Shown: in pieces, positions 31,740-38,140 of the stretch
Layout of the letters: every line of letters starts with the position of its first letter
Numbering within the stretch: the stretch's first letter is position 1
Assembly: GCA_047629355.1 (NCBI GenBank)
Contig: JBLHWU010000028.1
Location: 1 to 38,140 of the forward strand
Source: CAYUNA01 sp047629355
Lineage (GTDB): Bacteria; Bacteroidota; Bacteroidia; Chitinophagales; Saprospiraceae
Reading direction: 5' to 3'
DNA: 38,140 nucleotides
Notes under the pieces: generated by a model
Databases searched by the model: none
What the model saw: the letters and a program-made list of their open reading frames with translations, nothing else
Told to the model about the DNA's origin: nothing
Made by a program: the position numbers and the translations under genes

Positions 31740-32072
31740 ATGGAAAATACAAAAAAAAAGACAGAAAAACCATCACCAGAAGCGAAAGCATTGTCTCTTT
31801 ATTTAATGGCTTTTAAAAATACCAAGTCCATTAACAAGGAGAATGCTAGACGGATTAATAAGCAGTGGGAACGAGTAAAACATAATGAATTAAGCACGGA
31901 AGATTATATGGAAGAGGTGCAAAAAATGTTAAAATCCTATGGTGGCTATTCAAAAGTTGTAGAGGAAACTGTTTGGTTTTACGTTAAAAAAACGGGCAAG
32001 TGGACATTAGAGGGGGAGGATAAATATTGTGTAGATGCTAAGGAGTTTGCGGATAAAATCATGAAGAAGTAA
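31740..32072 (+). CDS. Small hypothetical protein
   Basis: A 110-residue lysine-rich soluble protein: a charged N terminus (MENTKKKTEKPSPEAKALS) followed by helices (YLMAFKNTKSINKENARRIN, EDYMEEVQKMLKSYGGYSKV). I do not recognise a family. It lies 115 bp before nrnA on the same strand and may be co-transcribed. The open reading frame has no obvious lesion. Confidence 0.6.
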   Translation: MENTKKKTEKPSPEAKALSLYLMAFKNTKSINKENARRINKQWERVKHNELSTEDYMEEVQKMLKSYGGYSKVVEETVWFYVKKTGKWTLEGEDKYCVDAKEFADKIMKK

Positions 32073-32187
32073 CGAATTCCATTCAGCGGAAGTGGTTTTT
32101 TTCGTCAGCCAAAGCTCCTTTTGAGAAATACAGCGAGCTGCCTGCGCTATCTTGTCAGATGATTAGCAAGGGCACAAAATACAATCC

Positions 32188-33195
32188 ATGAATATTTATG
32201 AACAAATTGAAGCAGAAATTCAAGCTGCTGCTCATATCGTGATTACCGCACACAAATCTGCAGATGGAGACTCCATTGGTTCTTCTTTGGGTTTATTGCA
32301 TTTTATTGAAAAATTAGGAAAGAAAGCGGTTGTTTGTCACCCAGACAAAGCGCCCGATTTTTTATATTGGTTAGATACGACGGCTATTATTTTGATGGAA
32401 GAAAATCCGGAAGAAGTAGCTGCGCAAATGAAAAAAGCAGATTTAATTTTCTGTTTAGATTACAATGCAACCAATCGGGTAGGGCCAGCTATGCAAATCT
32501 TGTTAGAAGAAGCGACTGGTCAAAAAATTATGATAGACCATCATTTGAATCCTGAAGATTTTCCTACCCTCGCTGTTTCTGAAACAACGGCTTCCTCTAC
32601 GGCTCAATTAATTGTAGATTTAATAGAGCAGTCTGGACATTTAGCGTTGTTGGATGAAAAAATTGGGACGCCATTATACTTGGGTATTTTAACAGATACG
32701 GGTAGCTTTAGATTCAACTCCGTTAAACCACATACGCATGAGGTTTTAGCTAAACTTTTAGCAGCAGGAGTAGCACATCATCTAATTCATGAAAAATTAA
32801 ATGATACGAATACGGAGAGTCGTTTGCGCTTGCAAGGCTATGCCATGAGTGAAAAATTAGAGATTTTATACGACTATCAGGTTGCGATTATTGCTTTATC
32901 TAAAGAAGAATTGGCGAAGTACAATTACAAAAAAGGAGATACCGATAGTTTGGCTAATTTGCTCTTGTCTATCAAAGGAATGAAGGCAGCCGTTGTGTTT
33001 ACCGAGCGAGATGGCATTATGAAAATGTCTTTCCGTTCTAAAGGCGCAGAAAATCCAGTGAATGTTTTAGCAAAAGAACATTTTAATGGAGGTGGACATG
33101 CCAATGCTGCTGGTGGGATGAGTGATTTAACGGTAGGGGAGACCTTAGAAAAATTAAAAGAAGTGATTCCTCAGTATTTTCAAAAAGAAGGGTAA
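32188..33195 (+). CDS. nrnA: NrnA-type DHH phosphoesterase (oligoribonuclease / pAp phosphatase)
   Basis: A 335-residue DHH/DHHA1 protein. Motif I is HKSADGDSIGS (His22, Asp26, Asp28), motif II LDYNATNR (Asp91), motif III the signature DHH (117-119) and motif IV ILTDTGSFRF; the DHHA1 domain has GGGHANAAGG (301-310). The HxxxDGD form, rather than HxxPDGD, is a small variation, with Ser-Ala for xP. NrnA degrades short RNAs and dephosphorylates 3'-phosphoadenosine 5'-phosphate. It is complete, and P copy F lies immediately beyond its stop, which may serve as a terminator. Confidence 0.93.
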   Translation: MNIYEQIEAEIQAAAHIVITAHKSADGDSIGSSLGLLHFIEKLGKKAVVCHPDKAPDFLYWLDTTAIILMEENPEEVAAQMKKADLIFCLDYNATNRVGPAMQILLEEATGQKIMIDHHLNPEDFPTLAVSETTASSTAQLIVDLIEQSGHLALLDEKIGTPLYLGILTDTGSFRFNSVKPHTHEVLAKLLAAGVAHHLIHEKLNDTNTESRLRLQGYAMSEKLEILYDYQVAIIALSKEELAKYNYKKGDTDSLANLLLSIKGMKAAVVFTERDGIMKMSFRSKGAENPVNVLAKEHFNGGGHANAAGGMSDLTVGETLEKLKEVIPQYFQKEG

Positions 33196-33224
33196 GTAAG
33201 TCACCGTATTTATTTTTGCATTTG

Positions 33225-33357
33225 AGAAGCGAGAAAATCGTAAGATTTTCGAGCTTCATAAAAAAACAAAGCGCGCCGCCTGCGGCAGCGCGGGTGGGAT
33301 TATTGAGGGATGAAAATGGTTTTTATAAATCATTTTCATCCCTCAAACTCCCCTTGG
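33225..33357. repeat. Composite hairpin element P, copy F (reverse orientation, complete)
   Basis: The order is inverted: H3 GAAGCGAGAAAATC-GTAA-GATTTTCGAGCTTC (33225-33256), H2 CGCGCCGCC-TGC-GGCAGCGCG (about 33271-33292), then H1 TTGAGGGATGAAAATGG with CATTTTCATCCCTCAA (about 33303-33348), ending CTCCCC. It starts about 30 bp after nrnA. Confidence 0.8.
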
Positions 33358-33440
33358 TCACATAAGGATTACCCTGATTTGTAACACACTTTTCTTGATT
33401 CTCTTTCTATTTGAAAGGTCTAAATCGGTTTTCAAAAGTC

Positions 33441-33809
33441 CTAAATTTCCCTAAATGTAGGAGCGTATTCGGTAATGCTACCCGCACCTTTTTTATTGAT
33501 TTTGAAAGTAACGTCCTTTGTGGTGGTAAATAACAGCACAGAGGAAAAAGACTTTCTGAGATGTGATTTCAAGACCACAAATGCTTTTTCTAACGTAAGT
33601 TCGTCTTCCTGGTCCTCGGTATCTGGAGACCGGTAGCGCAATTTAAGTAAGACCTTAAAGTCACCTTTAGCATTGGCTGGGCGAACAAATATATTTCTCA
33701 AGTTAGGCTTACCAATGGTTTTTGCCATCGTTAACTTCGCAAAGCGGTCTTCTGCTACACTTTCTGTTACCTGTTTCCAGAAAAGGTCAAACACATCTTG
33801 ATAGGGCAT
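33441..33809 (-). CDS. Small hypothetical protein
   Basis: A 122-residue soluble protein (MPYQDVFDLFWKQVTESVAE, FAKLTMAKTIGKPNLRNIFV, FKVLLKLRYRSPDTEDQEDE, TKDVTFKINKKGAGSITEYA). A positive, beta-rich segment with alternating strands suggests a small domain, but I do not recognise the family. It sits between P copy F and bamA on the minus strand. The stop is at 33441 and the frame is intact. Confidence 0.6.
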   Translation of the reverse strand: MPYQDVFDLFWKQVTESVAEDRFAKLTMAKTIGKPNLRNIFVRPANAKGDFKVLLKLRYRSPDTEDQEDELTLEKAFVVLKSHLRKSFSSVLLFTTTKDVTFKINKKGAGSITEYAPTFREI

Positions 33810-33955
33810 AAACTAAGGATTGATGAAAAAATATTTCGTTTTTTCAAAAGTAAGGCTAATAATTTGATTCAAACAATATACTCTATCTTTATTGCATAAT
33901 TATTAGAATAATAAGGAAAAAACTCAAAACTCAAATAATCAATCCAACACAACCC

Positions 33956-36475
33956 CTACTCCGGCTCAAACCCCAAAATCACCCCCAACTGAAAATTATT
34001 CTTCCAACCCCCAACTTTGTCCAAGCCCAAAGAATAATCCATCCCAATCGTTCCAAACATCGGCAAATGCGCTCGAAAACCAACACCCGCCGAACGTTTT
34101 AAATCAAAAGGCTTGTAGTCATTAAAAGATTGCCACGCATTGCCGGCTTCCACAAAAGTCAGGGCATAAATTAGCGCATTTGGATTGGTCGAAATCGGGT
34201 AGCGCAATTCCAAGCCAACTTTAGTAAATAAAGAACTGGCAACTTCTTCTCCATCCACAAAATTATTCTCCAAATCTGACCGTTCGTAACCTCTCAAACC
34301 AATCGCATCCGTTCCCGTAAAACCCTGCTGTGCCACGTCAATTCCATGTCCGCCTACTTGAAAACGCTCGAAAGGAGACGTCCCTACTTTTGAATTATAA
34401 TAACCGAGATAGCCCATTTTTCCGTAGGCTTTTAGCACCAGTTTTCCAGTAACGGTATGGTAAGATTCGGCTTCAAAACGCCATTTATGGTATTCCAAAA
34501 ACTGGTATTTTTTGGTTGGATTGTCTTCGTTTTCAAGGCTTTTGTTAAATAAGGAATAGGGTAGGGTGAATTTAGCAGATAGCGAAAATTTAGAGCCAGC
34601 GGTTGGGAAAATTGGGTGATTGACCGTATTTCTGGAGATGGTTTGTGCGAGGTTGATATTATAAAAAGTGCCACCTGAAACCAATTCTCCATCATGGGTA
34701 GTAAACAAACCGCTATCCCAACTATTTAGGCTGTATTTTTCAAAATTTAAGGTCGTTCTGGAAATGAAATTATCATCTGGAAATCGCAATCGACTCCCTA
34801 AACCAACGGAAAGTCCTAAGATATCAAAGGTTGGTTTAACGCCCGTCTCCTCGTTTTTATCCGTTGCATAATGATTGTAAAAGCCACTAAAAGTAAGTGA
34901 ATTTGGCTTCTTGCCACCCAACCAAGGTTCGGTAAAGGAGAAATTATAGGATTGATAATTGAGTCCGCTACTTTGAATACGCAGCGATAATTGCTGCCCG
35001 TCGCCTCGCGCTAAATTTCCCCAACGGTCTTTTTTAAATATATTTTGGACGGAAAAATTAGTAAAAGAAAGCCCAACTGTTCCCGTCAAACCAACGCCGC
35101 CCGACCAACCTGCGGACATTTCAAACTTGTCGGTATTCATTTCTTTGACATCGTAAATAATGTCAACCGTTCCGAGTTCTGGATTGACGGAAGTTTCCAA
35201 ATCCATTTTTTCGGGATTAAAATAACCCAAATTCATGATGGCACGCTGCGACCGCATAATGTCTGCGCGACTGAATTTTTTGCCGGGTTTGGTGTACAAT
35301 TCTCGCCGAATTACCTCTTCCTTGGTCTTATCATTCCTGTTGATGATTACTTTGTTAATCGTCGCTTGTTGTCCTTCCATCATTCTGATTTCCAAATCAA
35401 TGGTATCTTGTCGAATCGCTTTTTCTAACAATTCCAGCTTGAAAAATAGAAATCCATTGTCCAAATAAATGGAGCTGACATCTCGGTCTTCAGGACTAAA
35501 GTAAAGCCGCTCCTTCAGTTTTTCTTCATTGAAAATGTCGCCGTTTTTCACGCCCAAAACTTTATTCAATGCAGCATCTGAATAAATTGAATTGCCTTTC
35601 CAATCAATGTTTCCAATGTAATAAGGATTGCCTTCTTCGATTTGAAAAAACAAAATCCATTGTCCTTGATTGGAGCGTAAAATTTTGCTGGCAGAAATAT
35701 TAGCATCTCGAAATCCCAATTGATGGTAATGAGCAATGATTGCTTTTTTGCCTAATTTCAATTCTTCTATCACTAATTTTGAATTTCCAAAAAGCCTTTT
35801 ATTGCTCTGAATACCCAGTAGTTTTGTTAGTTTATGTTTGGAAATCTGGTCATTGCCCGCAAAATAAATATCTTGGATGCTGACTTTTTTTCCTTTTTTA
35901 AGCTTGAAAATTAATTGAATAGTATTGTCTTTAGCCACGAGTTCCTGTACCTCAATTGCAGCATCTGCAAAGCCTTTTTCTAAATAAAAACCAGTCAATT
36001 CACGAATCGCATTAGAGCGATTATTTTCGGTGACTATTGTTCCTTCTAACAAACATTTGCTCACTAATTTTTGTAATTCATCGACTTGATATCTCTTTAC
36101 GCCCTTGATTTGAAAACCTGCTAAACGAGGTTGTTCTTCTACTTCAATTTCTAAAAAGACAATATCTCCGACCGTCTTTTGAATGTTGATTTCTACATCT
36201 GCAAACAATCTCATCTTCAATAAAGCCTTCATTGCCCGCTGCATCTGTTCGCCAGGGATTCTAATTTTTCCACCAACTTTTAACCCTGCAATTGCCATCA
36301 ACGCTTTTTCATCCGAATGCTTCGCGCCGACGACCTCAATTCCGCCAATCTCATAATCTTTTGGTGTATTATAATCGACAAAATGGAGCGTATCATTTTC
36401 TTGTGCCGAAAGCAAGCCGATTTGAAAAATTACGAAAAAGGCAATAATTGAGCAGCTGAAATGTGGTGATTTCAT
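33956..36475 (-). CDS. bamA: BamA, outer-membrane protein assembly factor
   Basis: An 839-residue Omp85 protein. After a signal peptide (CSIIAFFVIFQIGLLSAQ) come five apparent POTRA repeats (about 35-430; for example VVGAKHSDEKALMAIAGL, IKGVKRYQVDELQKLVSK, FAGNDQISKHKLTKLLGI, WKGNSIYSDAALNKVL, INRNDKTKEEVIRRELYTKP), then a 16-strand barrel. The conserved L6 motif appears as GLRGYE, and the barrel starts with FEMSAGWSGGVGLTGTVGLSF. It inserts beta-barrels, including TonB receptors and T9SS components, so the large surface proteins here depend on it indirectly. The glycosyltransferase gene lies upstream on the same strand with a palindrome between. The gene looks intact and core-like. Confidence 0.95.
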   Translation of the reverse strand: MKSPHFSCSIIAFFVIFQIGLLSAQENDTLHFVDYNTPKDYEIGGIEVVGAKHSDEKALMAIAGLKVGGKIRIPGEQMQRAMKALLKMRLFADVEINIQKTVGDIVFLEIEVEEQPRLAGFQIKGVKRYQVDELQKLVSKCLLEGTIVTENNRSNAIRELTGFYLEKGFADAAIEVQELVAKDNTIQLIFKLKKGKKVSIQDIYFAGNDQISKHKLTKLLGIQSNKRLFGNSKLVIEELKLGKKAIIAHYHQLGFRDANISASKILRSNQGQWILFFQIEEGNPYYIGNIDWKGNSIYSDAALNKVLGVKNGDIFNEEKLKERLYFSPEDRDVSSIYLDNGFLFFKLELLEKAIRQDTIDLEIRMMEGQQATINKVIINRNDKTKEEVIRRELYTKPGKKFSRADIMRSQRAIMNLGYFNPEKMDLETSVNPELGTVDIIYDVKEMNTDKFEMSAGWSGGVGLTGTVGLSFTNFSVQNIFKKDRWGNLARGDGQQLSLRIQSSGLNYQSYNFSFTEPWLGGKKPNSLTFSGFYNHYATDKNEETGVKPTFDILGLSVGLGSRLRFPDDNFISRTTLNFEKYSLNSWDSGLFTTHDGELVSGGTFYNINLAQTISRNTVNHPIFPTAGSKFSLSAKFTLPYSLFNKSLENEDNPTKKYQFLEYHKWRFEAESYHTVTGKLVLKAYGKMGYLGYYNSKVGTSPFERFQVGGHGIDVAQQGFTGTDAIGLRGYERSDLENNFVDGEEVASSLFTKVGLELRYPISTNPNALIYALTFVEAGNAWQSFNDYKPFDLKRSAGVGFRAHLPMFGTIGMDYSLGLDKVGGWKNNFQLGVILGFEPE

Positions 36476-36656
36476 AACGAAGTATATTAAAATATGAGTT
36501 TGTGAAGTATTTCGGATGGAAATGTTCTCTTTCTTTTATTTTGAGAGGACTCCGATTTTCGTAATTAAAGAGAAGGGAAGACATTTTTGGGTTGGTTGAG
36601 GAGGAATAATATTTGAGAAATGGAAGGTTGTTGGAATCTTTTTAATGGTTCGAGGT

Positions 36657-36689
36657 AACGTTTACTAAACCTTAAAGGTTTAGTAAACG
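36657..36689. repeat. Perfect 16-bp-arm palindrome
   Basis: ACGTTTACTAAACCTT-A-AAGGTTTAGTAAACGT, one-base loop, lies between the glycosyltransferase stop (36698) and the bamA start (36475). It lacks a following T run, so it may be a repeat or protein-binding site as much as a terminator. Confidence 0.75.
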
Positions 36690-36697
36690 TGCAGTAA

Positions 36698-37891
36698 TTA
36701 GTTGCGCTTCGTCGGTTTCCAAATATTAGAATTTATCCCTTTTGCATAGTTAAAAAAGCCAATTAGCAAGGCAATATTCATCAAGTAAAAATAAGTTACA
36801 AAGCGGAGAACTTTGATTTGTTTGCCCGTTAGCCAATTTAAAATACGGTCGAAAAATGGTAGCGTAAATAAAAACAATTGCCCACAAAAAGCAATTTTAT
36901 AAATCAAATAGTCTTCTTTCAAAAAATAGCTACAAACGAAAGCAGCAATGATGAAAAATGGACTCAACCACCGCAAAACTTTATGCGACCAAAAAGCAAA
37001 AGCCACGCCGTCCCATTTAAATAATAGATGGCTGAAATATTTTAAATTTTGAAAATTACCTGCCGAAATGCGTTTTTTACGTCGATATTCTTCAAAAATA
37101 TCTTCTGAAACATCCTCGTAACAAATGGCTTTCAATGCTTTTATCGTCTGAAAATTCGCATCTAAAATATGCATCGTTTGAAAAAAGTCATCTACAATAA
37201 AGTTAGTTGGAACGGGTAAAAACAACTTTGCGCGCAACGCATAACAGGCTCCAAATGCGCCCATCATTGCGCCAAATGCTTCACTCTCGTAATGCTTAAT
37301 CACATTTTCGCGCTGCACATAAAATTGTTCTTGAAGGGAAATGCCGGTATCTTTTACATCAATATTTAAAACGTTTGCGCCGACCAAACCAATTTGCGGA
37401 CTTTGAAAATGTTGCGTCAACTCGGATAACATGTCGGGCGTAAAAAATACGTTGGCATCGGTCAAAACTAAAACACTATCGGGATGCTGATTGATTAATT
37501 TTTGTTGATGTTCAAAGAGTTGATTGATGATTCTAATTTTGCCATTCCGACCGCCAAAATTGGTATATTTTAACTGTGGATAAGTCGCTTGGAATTCTTC
37601 AATAATCGAATTGGTCGCATCCGTAGAATTGTCAGAACCAATAAAGACCCAGATTTTTTCGAGTGGATAATTGGTTTCAAAAATGCTTTTCAGTTTCTGC
37701 CGAATGACTTTTTCTTCATTATAAACCGCCATTAAAATAAAAACAGGTGGGACTTCTTTTTTACTTAGAACGAGCGCCTCATTTAATTTCTTTCTACCAG
37801 TCAACCACTTGATAATCAGCGGATAAAACAGGTACGTATGCAAAACGCCTGTCACCGATAACCAAAATAGTATTTGTAAAAAAATGTTCAA
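36698..37891 (-). CDS. Family 2 glycosyltransferase, membrane-associated
   Basis: A 397-residue GT2 protein: one N-terminal membrane helix (about 5-28), the catalytic domain opening with ILMAVYNEE (about 52-60), the nucleotide-binding GSDNSTDAT (85-93), a TDAN with Asp145 in place of the DxD, VDDFF (about 218-222) and the R-rich RRKKRISAGN segment (about 262-271, a QxxRW-like site). Three or four more membrane helices follow (about 300-390). Such enzymes add sugars to lipid or polysaccharide acceptors. The donor and acceptor cannot be read here and no polysaccharide cluster is visible. It ends 9 bp from a palindrome and is upstream of bamA. Confidence 0.85.
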   Translation of the reverse strand: MNIFLQILFWLSVTGVLHTYLFYPLIIKWLTGRKKLNEALVLSKKEVPPVFILMAVYNEEKVIRQKLKSIFETNYPLEKIWVFIGSDNSTDATNSIIEEFQATYPQLKYTNFGGRNGKIRIINQLFEHQQKLINQHPDSVLVLTDANVFFTPDMLSELTQHFQSPQIGLVGANVLNIDVKDTGISLQEQFYVQRENVIKHYESEAFGAMMGAFGACYALRAKLFLPVPTNFIVDDFFQTMHILDANFQTIKALKAICYEDVSEDIFEEYRRKKRISAGNFQNLKYFSHLLFKWDGVAFAFWSHKVLRWLSPFFIIAAFVCSYFLKEDYLIYKIAFCGQLFLFTLPFFDRILNWLTGKQIKVLRFVTYFYLMNIALLIGFFNYAKGINSNIWKPTKRN

Positions 37892-37907
37892 TTTTTATTT
37901 TTAGAGG

Positions 37908-37944
37908 TCAGAAGTCAGACCGTTAAACTGTCAGAAGCCAGAAG
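37908..37944. repeat. GTCAGAAG-type short repeats
   Basis: AGGTCAGAAGTCAGACC followed by CTGTCAGAAGCCAGAAG, similar to the TCAGGTGTCAGA pair at 9886-9912. It is low-complexity and of unknown origin. Confidence 0.4.
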
Positions 37945-38067
37945 ATGCAAGGTTAAAAAAAATATTTGTCTTTTTATTTGCTTTTTTAGATAGTACCTTG
38001 TTACCCTTTAAAAATGTGGTAGTGCCACAAATGTGCACTTTTACAGTTTAGGTGCTTTTGTTTATCA

Positions 38068-38140
38068 AAGGGATTTTTAAGGGATAAAAACGATTTTGCA
38101 AAAATCGTTTTTGTCCCTTAATACCCCTCCCGCGTTGCCG
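38068..38140. repeat. Composite hairpin element P, copy G (cut by window end)
   Basis: H1 is TTAAGGGATAAAAACGATTT with its complement (38077-38121), and H2 begins as CCCGCGTTGCCG before the window ends. The unit opens with AAGGGATTTTTAAGGG. Confidence 0.75.

Noticed and set aside
36657..36689. Rho-independent terminator of the glycosyltransferase gene
   Set aside because: The palindrome is perfect but has no T run after it on either strand, so it is listed as a repeat, not a terminator.

Overview
The window looks like part of a Bacteroidota chromosome, perhaps a Saprospirales-type gliding or marine bacterium (the order is a guess). The signs are AT-rich DNA, type IX secretion (T9SS) sorting domains of both type A and type B, a 7TMR-DISM hybrid sensor with an AraC output domain, a BamA with five apparent POTRA repeats, and TAnnTTTG-like promoter elements. 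There are no rRNA or tRNA genes and no CRISPR array. I found no intact transposase.

Layout. 1-6030 is a minus-strand accessory island. It holds a decayed DDE transposase, three secreted or lipid-anchored NTF2/SnoaL-fold proteins, a remnant of a fourth secreted protein, and a badly frameshifted TPR-RidA gene. 6209-9112 is a hybrid histidine kinase/response regulator/AraC protein. 9427-12150 has a Nudix hydrolase, an SGNH-type membrane-anchored protein and a convergent OxyR. 12245-14773 is a repeat-rich stretch around a Tat- and T9SS-targeted intradiol dioxygenase and a dead LOG-like gene. 14774-20396 carries a membrane protein, a T9SS-secreted thioredoxin-fold protein, a PLP enzyme of the ACC deaminase/D-cysteine desulfhydrase family, a PorT-like barrel gene with one stop codon, and an unknown secreted protein. 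20499-26357 is a 1952-residue T9SS type B surface protein. 27057-31431 has a VWA membrane protein, a HEPN-like gene broken by a small mobile element, and a UPF0175/DUF3368 toxin-antitoxin pair. 31740-37891 is the most core-like part: NrnA, BamA, a GT2 glycosyltransferase and two unknown small proteins.

The most striking content is between the genes. At least four families of short inverted-repeat elements are present, several inserted into one another. (1) A 159-bp MITE with TTA target duplications occurs twice; one copy sits in another MITE and the other splits the HEPN-like gene so cleanly that its removal restores the reading frame. (2) A roughly 165-bp MITE with TTAAGTAAC ends occurs twice. 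(3) A composite hairpin element (called P here) has seven copies whose stems differ in sequence but keep pairing. (4) A palindrome family built on GGTAGCGGATAC/GTATCCGCTACC (called R here) includes one copy interrupted by an element with 8-bp target duplications that itself carries a P unit. Six genes are broken (transposase, TPR-RidA, secreted-protein remnant, LOG-like, PorT-like, HEPN-like), so the accessory parts are decaying while the core genes are intact.

How the genes may work together is mostly inference. Secreted and surface proteins dominate and depend on BamA and the T9SS for assembly. OxyR, the thioredoxin-fold protein and the dioxygenase suggest oxidative or redox chemistry, but nothing in the sequence links them directly.
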